DNA of 64,000 nucleotides from Trematomus loennbergii (taxonomy: Eukaryota > Chordata > Actinopteri > Perciformes > Nototheniidae): assembly GCA_012861695.1 (NCBI GenBank), contig JAAOOA010000016.1:26473531-26537530 (forward strand), in the 5' to 3' direction. A program made the position numbers and the translations under genes. This document shows, one piece after another, positions 36,290 through 47,226 of this stretch (position 1 is the first letter of the stretch; every line of letters begins with the position of its first letter). A model generated the notes under the pieces. It was not told the origin of the DNA. It worked only from the letters and a program-made list of their open reading frames with translations, and ran no database searches.

Positions 36290-37009
36290 CTGCCATCACC
36301 TGACACAATACACACACTATCCTGGCCTTGCACACACACACACAGACACACATTTGTGCCCAAACAGAATGGATCCCCTTTGCACACACAGAGCAACACA
36401 TCCTTTTACACACACTGCTCAAACACAATGGTTCCCCTCACACATACTACACTGATGTGCCATAATTCCACAGTGCAGGAGGTGCATGTCCTTGTGAAAG
36501 TGTGTGTGCAGGTGTGTGTGTGTGATTAGACGAGAGAAGCTGTGGTCTCCAGTATAAATATATGGAGATGTATGCACACATCAATGTATCATCATGAAAC
36601 AGAGAGGAGAGGTGAAGAGGAGATGCTCAAAGAAGGATTCCTGTCACATTCCTTCTCTTAAACTGAGAATTAGACATTTCTATGTGTACAAAATACACAA
36701 TGAGCCACACTTCCATATCTTAAAATGATAAATGGACTGGATTTAGTGGCTACATAACGACACATAAGTCATTCAGTCAGCAAACACAGCTGCTGTAGTG
36801 CTGCAGGCCTCTTCACAGGTTTATTATGCAGCTGGCAAACTCATTATTCTTTTTAATTAATACAATGTTAATATATTCACCTGCTATATCGGGATAACAC
36901 ATAATAAGAGAAAAGCATTAAGGTGAAGAGTAAAAGTACTAAAATTAGCTGTGGACATGGCTAGGCCTGTTGCTTCTGACATCATGTTTTTATGTATATA
37001 TGTCATGAT
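36287..37009. other. no gene recognised
   Basis: CA-rich then AT-rich sequence. Open frames are simple-sequence artefacts. Confidence 0.5.
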
Positions 37010-37107
37010 GTATGTATTTGCCCTGTGCTGTGTAATAATCTGCACTGAACACGAATTCCACCAGCCTGGCTGTGTGGTCATTAAAGATTCTAATCTAATC
37101 TAATCAT
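37010..37107 (+). mobile_element. LINE-like 3' tail with (TAATC)n
   Basis: A 3'-UTR-like stretch ends in ATTAAAGATTC followed by TAATC repeats, a typical non-LTR retrotransposon tail. No coding part. Confidence 0.4.
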
Positions 37108-38009
37108 TCTCTCACTTCAAAACACATCTATTCAATTTTTCCAAAAGGCAAATAATTTCCATGCGTTATTGTAGTTTTAATTAAATATGGAAGCTGCTAA
37201 TAGTTTTCTGATGGAGAAAATGGTATTATTAAAGACGTTAAATATACCGGACTTAATAATTTGATGCTATTAATGTCGTAATCATCACAATAAAAAATGT
37301 GTTTGAAAAGAAGAAAAAAAACCTGATGTTTGAACAAAAATGAAATGAAATGAAATCTGGATATGCAGCGATTCAGAAAAGGTAAAAACAGTATTCCAGC
37401 TTTGACTGGTTTTGAATACATCACATAACACACACACACACAAAAAATCACGAGAAAGACACTTACTAACTTTCCCGTGAACAAGTTCAAAAGCATTCTG
37501 GAGCAGTGACAGTTGGAGCACAACACAAACTCATTTTAATATCTCTAAGCTCTGGAAATATATTTCTCCCTGGTTAAACCACATCACACTTGTTTGAAGT
37601 GTATCTCAAATATCTGCAATATTTGACAACACAGTTTGGAGAAGGAAGAAGATTAAAACATTCAACTCACACTGACATCAAATTAATGTCTGATTTCAGA
37701 GGAGTGAAAACTCACTGCCTTCTAATATGTAAGGCTTTCTCAGGCTCCTATTCACCACTACAGTATTATGTCAAATATAAAATGAAGTTGAAGTCAAATA
37801 TATTTTAAAAATAATATATATTTTAAAAAAGATATGCAAATCACCTGGGCATGACTCAAAAGATTACAAAATTACCACAATGAGAAACATTAATTTAAAA
37901 ACTATAATAGGGTGAAATACTGTATATCCCATTGCTGTGACATTTTGAAGCAGCTACTGCATTGGTGCCATAATATCAATAATTGTATATATATATATAT
38001 TTTCATGTC
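37108..38009. other. no gene recognised
   Basis: AT-rich sequence. Nothing recognised. Confidence 0.5.
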
Positions 38010-38520
38010 ACACAGAATGAATTTAAAGGCAATGTAAATAATAACAAATTAGAAGGAAAAACAGATTAAAAAAATACAGATTTCAGTATTCTGACGATTT
38101 TAGAAGCAATGTATTTCTATTGGCAGTATGTTTCGTGCCTGCACCAAAGAATAATAAATTAGAAGGAAAAAGAGATGACAAAAAATACAGATTTCAGTAT
38201 TCTGAGGCTCTGAGCCCATTTCTTTTCCTCGCGGACGGCAAAAAAACTCTGACATTATACAATTTAAAATAAAAGGGATAGGGTTAGGGTTAGGGTAAGA
38301 TATTGAGTAAGAACATGTTTTTATGAACCACACAGCTTCTGGTCTTCCAAGACCCGACCGGACAAAAAGACGTGGTGCAGGCACGAAACATACTACCAAT
38401 AGAAATACATTGCTTTTAAAATCGTTCTGTGTAACACGAGAAAAATGCGAAAATCGTGTTGGTGAACACGAATCAATAGATTAAATGAATTTCGTGACTA
38501 TTACACTAAATGCCGTGAGA
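38010..38520. mobile_element. long-TIR element copy 2, left end truncated
   Basis: It matches 17820-18300 of copy 1, including the internal direct duplication and the right TIR ending GCCGTGAGA. The left TIR is lost in an AT run. Here the interior contains three TTAGGG units (38276-38296), where copy 1 has one. Confidence 0.7.
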
Positions 38521-38600
38521 GCCATGCTAGTGAGTTCATCGTTGAGTTTGTTCAAAGAGATCCTTGTTATGTAGCATAGGTCATGTAACATTATATTTTT

Positions 38601-38803
38601 TTTACATTACATGACATGTTACTTGTTAGACACTTTTATACAAAGCGACTTACATACTCAATACTGTGGACAATCCCCACAGGAGCAATTTTGGGTGAAG
38701 TGTCTTGCCCAGGGACACAACGACATGCTGACTGCAGTGGGGTTTGAACCTGTGCTCCCCAGATCCAACACCAACGCACTAGACCACTGCGCCACAGAGT
38801 CCC
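38601..38803 (-). mobile_element. tRNA-derived SINE, copy 1
   Basis: On the minus strand the head has a pol III A box TGGCGCAGTGG (38784-38794) and B box GGTTCAAACCC (38740-38750), followed by a tRNA-unrelated body and the tail AAGTCGCTTTGTATAAAAG. The tail ends in TGTAATGT words and an A run. Copy 2 is at 51873. Confidence 0.75.
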
Positions 38804-39483
38804 TTACAACATGTGATTATATAAGATCCAAAGGTACAGTGTTGCATAAACTGAAGAAAAGTGTATGAAACCTGCGTGATTCTCTTTATCTTTAGACACG
38901 AATACTCTTGGCGGACTTGATGCAAGTATTCTGTCTCTTATACTGTAGAACAATAATATAATCATTTCTTCAATCAGCAGTGTGTCTTTGTTTCTACATG
39001 TATGTTGTTATACCTTAATGTCTTGAATGTCTAAGGTTTTCGGATCCACGACATGTCTTTCTGGCAAACCGAGAAAAAAACAGTTTAATCAGTTTATAGT
39101 CTCTTCACCATAAATGAAGTAGAATCTTAATGCAAAAGGTTAAAGCAAAGGGAAACATGTATTTTCATTGAATTCGATGGTGAGTGAATATTTTTTATTC
39201 TAGAGCATATTTTTTGTGTGCAAAGGTCACATTAATGAGCAGCAGAGAGCCGAGGTGCAGACCAATCTGTCGGGAGGTGAGGGGGGAGAGGTGACTGTTC
39301 CCCGACTCACCCCCCAGTTATTTGTCACAACAGATTAGTCGGTGAAAATTGGACCTCAGACCTTTTTAATAAAGGGATCAGTTCACACAAACACACATTT
39401 TCTCAATCGGTGTTTAACAATGCTTCAAGGTTTCATGAGATGCTGTTAACCTTGTGTTCATTTATATATTTTCTGTCAAACAC
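38804..39483. other. no gene recognised
   Basis: Unique-looking sequence with a GC-richer patch at about 39240-39330. Nothing recognised. Confidence 0.5.
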
Positions 39484-41094
39484 CAGAGATGCAAAAGTAC
39501 TCATCCTTTACTCAATAGAAGTACAGATACTCGTGTTTAAAAATACTCTGGTAAAGTAGAAGTACTGACTAAACTTCTTTACTCAAGTAAAAGTAAAGAG
39601 GGCTTTGAAATGTACTTAGTAAAAAGTACCCATAACTAGCAGCTGTTTTAAAGAGTACCTGACCTCCCTTTATATTAATAGAACAATAATGTCATTGTTA
39701 GCTAATGAATGTTTCCATGCTGAACAACGGCAACATGACAACGTTTTCATTGGTCCCTCTTCTTTAGAGAAGACCAGGAAATGATGGATACACGGATCGT
39801 GTTCAAATCAATAGGCACGCAATGACTCTAAATAATAATGATCACGCCACCAAACACACATTCAAACTAAAGGAACCAGCCTGTTTGGAAATGTAAGAAG
39901 TAGAAAGTACAGGTATTTGGTTCAAATGTAAGAAGTAGAAAGTACAGGTATTTGTGTTCAAATGTAAGAAGTAGAAAGTACAGGTATTTGTGTTCAAATG
40001 TAAGAAGTAGAAAGTACAGGTATTTGTGTTCAAAATGTAAGAAGTAGAAAGTACAGGTATTTGTGTTCAACATGTAAGAAGTAGAAAGTACAGGTATTTG
40101 TTTCAAATGTAAGAAGTAGAAAGTACAGGTATTTGGTTCAAATGTAAGAAGTAGAAAGTACAGGTATTTGTGTTCAAATGTAAGAAGTAGAAAGTACAGG
40201 TATTTGTGTTCAAATGTAAGAAGTAGAAAGTACAGGTATTTGTGTTCAACATGTAAGAAGTAGAAAGTACAGGTATTTGTGTTCAAATGTAAGAAGTAGA
40301 AAGTACAGGTATTTGTGTTCAAATGTAAGAAGTAGAAAGTACAGGTATTTGTGTTCAAATGTAAGAAGTAGAAAGTACAGGTATTTGTGTTCAAATGTAA
40401 GAAGTAGAAAGTACAGGTATTTGTGTTCAAAATGTAAGAAGTAGAAAGTACAGGTATTTGTGTTCAATGTAAGAAGTAGAAAGTACAGGTATTTGTGTTC
40501 AAATGTAAGAAGTAGAAAGTACAGGTATTTGTGTTCAAAATGTAAGAAGTAGAAAGTACAGGTATTTGTGTTCAAATGTAAGAAGTAGAAAGTACAGGTA
40601 TTTGTGTTCAACATGTAAGAAGTAGAAAGTACAGGTATTTGTGTTCAAAATGTAAGAAGTAGAAAGTACAGGTATTTGTGTTCAAATGTAAGAAGTAGAA
40701 AGTACAGGTATTTGTTTCAAATGTAAGAAGTAGAAAGTACAGGTATTTGTGTTCAAATGTAAGAAGTAGAAAGTACAGGTATTTGTGTTCAAATGTAAGA
40801 AGTAGAAAGTACAGGTATTTGTGTTCAACATGTAAGAAGTAGAAAGTACAGGTATTTGTGTTCAAATGTAAGAAGTAGAAAGTACAGGTATTTGTGTTCA
40901 AATGTAAGAAGTAGAAAGTACAGGTATTTGTGTTCAAAATGTAAGAAGTAGAAAGTACAGGTATTTGTGTTAAAATGTAAGAAGTCAAAGTAAAAAGTCG
41001 CAGAAAAATAAGTAGTGGAGTAAAGTACTGATACCAGAAAAATGTACTTAAGTACAGTAACGAAGTATTTGTACTCCACTACTTCCCACCTCTG
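39484..41094 (-). mobile_element. hAT element (CAGAGGTGGG family) with a giant 36-bp array
   Basis: The left end CAGAGATGCAAAAGTAC and right end CTTCCCACCTCTG are inverted hAT-type termini. TCAAACAC precedes and, after one extra G, TCAAATAC follows, a 7 of 8 target duplication. About 1.1 kb of the 1.6 kb is minisatellite. It is non-coding; the long HEHKYLYFLLLTF open frames are the translated array. Confidence 0.8.
39893..40985 (-). repeat. 36-bp minisatellite, 30 units
   Basis: I counted 30 occurrences of ACAGGTATTTG at about 36-bp spacing. Unit: ATGTAAGAAGTAGAAAGTAC then AGGTATTTGTGTTCAA. Variants include TTCAACATG junctions (near 40068, 40247, 40609 and 40826), TTTGGTTC and TTTGTTTC. Confidence 0.97.
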
Positions 41095-41334
41095 GTCAAA
41101 TACAATAAAAGACGTTGTTTCAGGGAGTAAAGACGTGTTTGACCCTTAAAACGACAATGTATTTTTTCCATATTTAACATGTTTTTCTATCTAGCACCTA
41201 GAATCTATTGCAAGGATGTTACCTGCTTTTGTAAATACTGTTTTGGGGTAAAACAATCTCTTTCATAAATGGATATTATCTACTCTCATATAGTAGATGA
41301 AGAAGCGGCAGATACCTCAATATTAACGGGCATT
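41095..41334 (-). repeat. shared flank X, copy 2
   Basis: Reverse complement of 35167-35400. It ends at AACGGGCA, then continues with AATTTCCCCGGGATAGATAA, a LINE-tail-like phrase. Confidence 0.75.
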
Positions 41335-42024
41335 AAAATGTTGCGAAACCCAATTTCCCCGGGATAGATAAATACATCGTGTATATACAATGTATATTTG
41401 TAGATATTTCATAACATTAACCAGTTAACTTTGCCCATCTGCACTCCTGTCCTCAGTGTATGGTAAACATTTACATTTCAGCCATATGATCACTTTGTAT
41501 GTGTTGTTTTTTTAACTTTAGAGACTAGTAATTTGTGAAAACACACACACAGGAAGAGCGGGACATTTGACAGTGGAGCCAACGGCCATGGCTCTTTCAT
41601 TTTGTCTTTCAAAACAACAAAAACATTCTCTCTTCATATTTATCTCTCTGCCTTCAAAAGGCGGCCCTCAGCAGGCAGGAAGAAAGAGAGACAAAGAGAG
41701 AGGAGGATGAAAGACGGGGACACTTCAGTGCAGAGGCTCGGGTTTTTACAGGAGGTTGAAAGCATCCCTGTTGGCAGCTAAGCATGATGCAACTGCCCCA
41801 GCTGATATGATGAAATCAGCAGTGTTATTTAGAGAACACAGAAAACCCTCAGACTAACAAAATACACTATATGTAATGTTGGTCCAGTTCTATATACATT
41901 TTGTTCATATTGGGTGACCATACATAGAATTTTACCAATGTAGAAAGGAGCGTGAATACTCTCATATCACAGTGAAAATAAGCATTATTACTTACCTAAT
42001 CTTCTACTGACTTCATTCAAATTA
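41335..42024. other. no gene recognised
   Basis: AT-rich then a purine-rich patch at about 41665-41720. Nothing coding recognised. Confidence 0.5.
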
Positions 42025-42598
42025 CACTGCTCAAAACACTTAAGGGAACACTCAATCATCACAGTATAACACCACTCAATTCAACTTGGAATATCGACCT
42101 GTCCAGTTAGGAGGGTTAGGGTTGATTGTGAATCAAATTCCTCAACTTTGGTCCAAATAAAAGCTACAACAGGTGGAAAGGAGAGCAACAGCGAGGTTAC
42201 CCCCAAAAAGTAAATAATTTTGCAAGCGTGGCCACGAACCATTTCTCTCCTGAACCTTCCTGACTGTTGATTTGTATCTTGCTAGTGCTCTTGTCACTTC
42301 CAGTAGCATTAGGCGGTAGCAGCAACACATTCAAGTTGAACAGGTAGTCAAGGCAAATCCTTATCTTCCATAGCAAGAATGTTTTTATATCTCCCAGCAC
42401 AGTCTCCACAGTGTCAGAAAATATATCAGGAGAGCTGGACAGGGAGGTAGAAGGGCAACAACCCAGCAGAAGGAGCGGTATCTGCTCCTTTTTGTGAGGA
42501 GGAACTGGAGGAGCACTGCCAAAGGCCTACAAAATGACCTCCAGCGGGTAACTCAAGTGCATGTTTCTGACCGAGCTGTCAGAAACAGACTTCTTTAG

Positions 42599-43342
42599 CC
42601 TGTTAAACCCCACAGACCCGCCGAAGGGTCCGAAAATGCTACATCTGCTAGCACCAGTGTGATCTCTGAAGTGTCATTTATGAAACTATTAATGTTCCAC
42701 ACCCAGCTGACGGGAAGAAACTCAGCTAACTGACTATACAAAAAAAAAAATAATAATAATAATAATTCCTACAAGAAGCCTTTCAATGAGCCCTTAGCAA
42801 ATACGGACTAATGCTATTTCTGCTCATAACTCACAAAAATGATCATTTATAATTATACTTTCTGCACAAACAACACATCATCTGAAAGCTGAGATTCCAC
42901 AGATTCCATGGGTATAGACCCCATCACTGCAGGCAAGAATTCACTGAGCTAGCAGCCAGAACATAGCAAATAAACAACATCAGTTTTCAAATCCATGACA
43001 ATAATTAGCAGGTTAAATTTTACAATAATTTCTTTTCTTTTTTTTTGATGGAATGAATAACTATAGTGATGATTCAATGTTATAAAATGATTTTTACAGT
43101 CTGGTACCTGAAAAAGGTCAAATGGCACTGATGAAACCAGATGTGCCCAAATGTGCCCAAAGCTGAGTCCGTCTGGACTTTTTTTCGCTAAATATCTCTA
43201 AAAAGGTCAATTTTCACTTGTTTGCCTCAATCTTGATACAGGGTACTTATTATATGTTATACTTTGGATTCCTAAAGCTTTTAGGCTACCAACCCATCAT
43301 TCAAGGGTGGTTTTCACTATAAGTAATGGGGTTTTTTTTGGT
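42599..43342 (-). mobile_element. P1 element copy 4, inserted in the Tc1 relic
   Basis: It begins CCTGTTAAACCCC after TTAG (42595-42598, decayed TTAA). It follows the reverse complement of copy 1 through AACTATTAATGT, GACGGGAAGAA and CTATAAGTAATG, then stops before the far terminus. Truncated. Confidence 0.72.
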
Positions 43343-43444
43343 CTGGTACTCGGATGAATTCTTCCGACCCGTCGTCAGACTTTACGCTGGTGCAGTAGGT
43401 CCTGGTTTCCTACTGAGCAGGGAAAATCCAAAGTGTGTAGGCAG

Positions 43445-43616
43445 CGATAGACTCTTATTGCACTATTTCTATTCTATTTTATTTGTTTTTATTGTATTTA
43501 CTTTTACTATTTTATCAGTTTTATTGTGTTGCACTGTTGGAGGAGCCTGTGACCTAAGATTTTCATCGACATAACTACACTGTAGCTATGTACGAATGAC
43601 AATAAGAAGCCTTGAG
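43445..43616 (+). mobile_element. L2-type LINE 3' tail inserted in the Tc1 relic
   Basis: 172 bp matching 47025-47220, including CTGTGACCTAAGATTTTCATCG and TGTAGCTATGTACGAATGAC, cut short by extreme 5' truncation. It interrupts Tc1 between GTGTGTAGGCAG and TTCCTGGATGAC. Confidence 0.8.
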
Positions 43617-43849
43617 TTCCTGGATGACAACAGCATTGATTACTTTGACTGGCCCTCAAGTTCCCCAGACATGAATCCAATTGAGCTCCTCTGGGACGTT
43701 ATGTATCACGGCATCATTTGCTGTAGCGCCACAGACTGTCCAGGAGCTCACTGATGCCCTGGTCCAGGTTTCGGAGGAGATCCCTCAGGACCCATCCACT
43801 CTCATCAGGAGCATGCCTAGACTTTGTTGAAAGGAGAGCTTGTATTTCC

Positions 43850-43990
43850 AAAGTAAGGATAAACCCTTTGAGATGCACCATCTCGTTTTCAAGGGGGTCC
43901 CGACAAAAGCAACGTCTTACAGACATACATGAACAAAATAACAGAAAGCAAAGCATGACAAACAAGGACAAACCATGTACAGTCTGTTAA
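43850..43990 (-). mobile_element. possible LINE 3' UTR fragment
   Basis: On the minus strand GACCCCCTTGAAAACGAGAT followed by CTCAAAGGGTTTATCC resembles a frequent fish LINE 3' UTR phrase. Family uncertain. Confidence 0.3.
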
Positions 43991-44212
43991 GTAAAATTCA
44001 TGAATTAATACATACAATCATTACAATTTGATACACAGTAGATACTAATAGATCAGTTTGATTGGCTGGGCGAATTGCAAACCACGGCCCGTAAAACTCT
44101 GAAAAGTTTTTTGAAGCCGCCATTGTATTTGCTGGCATTAGCATTATTAGCATTAGCATTAGCCCCGCGCACCAATGGAGAGAGAATAACTTATGGCAAC
44201 ACAAAAAAAAAC

Positions 44213-44255
44213 ATGGGAGCGGTGGAGTGATGAGGAGGTGTCGGCGTTCTGGTGA
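44213..44255 (+). pseudogene. Myb/SANT-like N-terminus, frameshifted
   Basis: After the ATG at 44213 one extra G shifts the frame. In the corrected phase the sequence reads ERWSDEEVSAFW and then stops at TGA (44253-44255). This is the first helix of a Myb/SANT-like (Myb_DNA-bind_4) domain, as in the fragment at 1837-1968 but of a different sequence type. Only about 12 residues survive, and then unrelated MITE sequence with a hairpin follows. Upstream sequence is GC-rich and includes CCCCGCGCACC, possibly the old promoter. The identification rests on a short motif and on the known association of such domains with fish Harbinger-type transposons. It is non-functional. Confidence 0.45.
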
Positions 44256-44266
44256 TTTACTCGGAA

Positions 44267-44312
44267 GGCTTCAGTAGAAGCTGCTGGGAGTCCAGCAGCT
44301 TCTACTGAAGCC
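44267..44312. repeat. perfect 21-bp hairpin with 4-nt loop
   Basis: GGCTTCAGTAGAAGCTGCTGG is followed by the loop GAGT and the exact complementary arm, with no mismatch. It lies in the Myb-type MITE. Confidence 0.9.
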
Positions 44313-44560
44313 AGTCCCCAACTCCGGGGACTTCCGGCCGGGGACTTCGGGTGGCAGTATACGCCGTGAAGTGGTTTGCGGCCTGCCAGTAAACCCAAAG
44401 CAGAAGATGAAGAAGTGACGTCAGCAGCTTCATTTGCCTAATCTTCCCTCAGGGAACTTATTCCGGTGTGAACGCGATCGGCTCTTTAGTTCCATGGGGG
44501 TACTAAGTGCTGGGAACTAAGTACGGCAAAGTACTTGGTGTGCAAGCGGCTATTGCCGTT

Positions 44561-45906
44561 TATTTATGAAGATTTAGGTCTTAGTAATGTTGTTTTCTAC
44601 GAAGACTATCTCTTAGTTGTTGAGTATCCCATATTTTGTTCTGCTTTGCTTGAATATCAGAGCTGATTTTGCCAAATACCTGTCATCCGTAGTGGCTGCT
44701 AGCAATTAAAAAGCTTTATACATCAAAGTATTTTGTAATCATTTATTAGTTACGGCCAGTAAGTGCTTCTGTTGACATTTTCAAAGCGCAGACAGGCCAA
44801 TCAAAATTGATGCTTTTTAAATGTTTTAATTAGATGAAGTAATGATCTGTAATGCGGCATTTGGGTGAAAGCATGTATCTGAAACCCCGTTATTTTTCAA
44901 TCCACTTTGCCTTTACTTCAAACTTCTTTTTAAGGTTTCTTCAAACTTGATGGCCCTCCATGATAGGCGTACAGTTTGTTAACATGGTGATAGCTGAGGT
45001 TTCGCTGACATGTCATCTCTGAGATTCAGCCTGCAGGCAGGGAGGGCCCGGCTACCATCAACAGCGTTCAATAATTCATATCCCGAAGGCCTTATTACAT
45101 ACAGTCCTAACTCACATAGCTGGCAGGAACACGGCCATTATCTGCCAAACTCACATCCATGCAACAACCAAGACATGTGGGTGTCAGCTGGAGGAGGAGG
45201 AGGAGGAGGAAGAGAGGGTCACATCTACATCTGTAACAAGGTGATTTTTAAATGCTGCAGGCAATCTCCTGCTAATCTATAATAGATAACCAATAACCAA
45301 TTTCCTCGTTTGGTTGGAATGAGGTTAAAGGGACGTATTGACGGCAGAGGATATTACTTTCTTGCTTTTCTTGATTTAGTTGATCCTCATTATGTCCTTA
45401 TGTTTTAACTTAGCTGTACATGAAATAATGTGCTACCAGATATTGTTTCATTTGCATCACTGTGCTACTTCTGCTAGTACTACTTTGGAATAGAAATAGG
45501 AAAATAGTAATTAAGGAGAAATACTGTACTTATTTGGCCCTTCGCTGGGAAAGGTTCATTGTTACAGCTAAGGGGACAGTGCAGATAAACCGTATGCTGC
45601 TGATCAGAAACTGTAGATAGTGTGGTCTTTTAAACATTCCTTATAACTTAAATAAAACAATCTCAACAAGAAAAAACACTCACATTTCTTAGGTAACTAC
45701 AGAAAAGGAGTCGCACATAGACGTTGCAATACTTAAACTGGACTTTTTTCGAGGCATACTATTGTATTTGGGGCTCTACTTGTCCATATTTACATACTTT
45801 AATGCTAAATAAAACAATATGCAATGACTAAAACAGTCAGTTGTACTAATAGTATACTAATATATACATATACATTTTATATATATACATAATCTATGCA
45901 TTAATG
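44561..45906. other. no gene recognised
   Basis: AT-rich sequence with a (GGA)n trinucleotide run at about 45189-45211. Nothing coding recognised. Confidence 0.5.
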
Positions 45907-46950
45907 CAGGTCCACAGACGACGCCATAGCCCTCACCATCCACACTGCCCTCTCACCCTGGACCAGAGGAACACATATGTGAGAATGCTGTTCATTGACT
46001 ACAGTTCAGCATTCAATACCATTGTGCCCTCCAAGCTGGTCATCAAGCTCAGAGACCTCGGGTTCAACAGCGCCCTCTGTGACTGGATCCTGAACTTCCT
46101 GACGGGCAGACCCCAGGCAGTGCGGGTGGGAAACATCACATCCTCCACCCTGATCCTCAACACCGGTGCCCCTCAAGGCTGCGTGCTCAGCCCTCTCCTC
46201 TACTCCCTGTTCACTCACGACTGCATGGCCACACACAGCTCCAACACCATCGTGAAGTTTGCTGACGACACGACCGTCATCGGCCAGATCACAGACGGCG
46301 ACGAGACAGCTACAGAGAGGAGGTTGAAAACCTGACATCTTGGTGCCAGGATAACAACCTCCATCTCAACATCAGCAAAACAAAGGAGCTGATTGTGGAT
46401 TACAGGAAGCAGCAGAGAGGGGACACGCCCCCATCGCCATCAATGGGCCTACGGTGGAGAGAGTCAGCAGCTTCAGGTTCCTTGGGGTCCACATCACTGA
46501 GGACCTGACAAGGACTCTTCACACCACCACCATCACCAAGAAAGCTCGACAGCGGCTCTTCTTCCTCCGCAGGCTGAGGAGGTTCAACATGGACTCCAGG
46601 ATACTCTGCAACTTCTACAGGTGCACCATAGAGAGTATCCTGACTGGCTGCATCACGGCCTGGTACGGCAGCTGCACCGACCTCAACCGTAAGGCTTTAC
46701 AGAGGGTGGTGAAAACTGCACAGCACATCACCAGGACGGAGCTGCCATCCATGGAGGACCTTTACTCCCAGCGGCTCAGGAAGAAATCCCTCAGGATTAT
46801 AAAAGACCCCCATCACCCCAGCCACAAACTGTTCAGTCTGCTGCCGTCTGGCAGGCGGTACCACAGCATCAGGACTAAAACCACCAGACTCAGGGACAGT
46901 TTCATCCACAGGCCATAAGACTGCTAAACACCTGAACTGTTGAAACAACA
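45907..46950 (+). pseudogene. L2-type LINE reverse transcriptase, 5' truncated and frameshifted
   Basis: The segment opens with [14 protein letters not shown] and continues as a Jockey/L2-superfamily reverse transcriptase. [11 protein letters not shown] near 45990 carries the first catalytic aspartate, [12 protein letters not shown] starts at 46165, and FADDT is at 46258-46272 with the catalytic DD pair. Then come the thumb and C-terminal words ERVSSFRFLGVHI, RQRLFFLRRLRRF and LFSLLPSGRRY. The endonuclease and the start of the RT domain are absent, so it is 5'-truncated. At least four single-base frameshifts are needed to read through, near 45956, 46312, 46431 and 46914. The encoded enzyme would have reverse-transcribed its own RNA at a nicked genomic target. 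It is inactive. L2 clade is my best guess within the CR1/L2/Rex1 group. Confidence 0.85.
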
Positions 46951-47226
46951 TCCATAACATTCATCTGCTACTTAGTAATTATTTATCTATTTATCTAATA
47001 TATCATTCCAATAAGCTTGCATATAGACTCTATTATTGCACTATTTCACTTTTTTTAAACTATTTTTCTTTTTGTATTTACTTTTTAATATTTACTTGCA
47101 CTATATTTTTCTGTTCATCTGTATTATTGTGTTGCACTGTTGGCAACAGAGAAGGCTGTGACCTAAGATTTTCATCGACATAACTACTCTGTAGCTATGT
47201 ACGAATGACAAATAAAGAACCTTGAA
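46951..47226 (+). mobile_element. 3' UTR and tail of the L2-type LINE
   Basis: It continues from the RT stop to GACAAATAAAGAACCTTGAA. The last about 190 bp match the tail inserted in the Tc1 relic at 43445. No clear target-site duplication. Confidence 0.8.

Larger units (their letters stand above)
42025..43829 (+). mobile_element. Tc1/mariner transposon relic with two nested insertions
   Basis: After a TA target dinucleotide the left end CACTGCTCAAAACACTTAAG matches a well-known fish Tc1-like terminus (CACTGCTCAAAAAAA...AAGGGAACAC). Tc1 sequence is at 42025-42598, about 43345-43444 and 43617-43829. The gaps are a reversed P1 element and a LINE 3' tail. The right terminal repeat is not seen. 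Confidence 0.82.
42431..43829 (+). pseudogene. Tc1-like transposase, broken
   Basis: Three transposase segments remain in order. The first (about 42431-42598) encodes the helix-turn-helix region, with words RRATTQQ and STAKGLQNDLQ. The second (about 43345-43444) has RLYAGAVGPGFLL. The third (from 43617) has DYFDWPSSSPDMNPIELLWD, which includes the last catalytic glutamate of the DDE triad. The part that carries the two aspartates is deleted: it is missing between segments one and two, where a P1 element sits. A LINE tail separates segments two and three, and the C-terminus has stops and shifts. The usual length is about 340 residues; clearly less than half survives. The enzyme is dead. When intact it cuts and pastes the element at TA sites. 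Confidence 0.8.
44060..44560 (+). mobile_element. MITE derived from a Myb/SANT-encoding DNA transposon
   Basis: GCCGCCATTG and GCATTA repeats (44133-44162) precede a short Myb/SANT-like start. A hairpin and a GC-rich 3' part with GTTCCATGGGGGTAC follow. Both element ends are approximate. PIF/Harbinger ancestry is inferred from the Myb piece only. Confidence 0.4.

Noticed and set aside
39893..40985. CRISPR-like look of regularly spaced repeats
   Set aside because: Units are contiguous with no unique spacers, and the context is eukaryotic.
39842..41079. Minus-strand frames up to 187 codons rich in NTNTCTFYFLHL
   Set aside because: Translation of the 36-bp array. Unit length is a multiple of three, so frames stay open automatically.
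46006..46338. 110-codon minus-strand frame
   Set aside because: Antisense shadow of the LINE reverse transcriptase.
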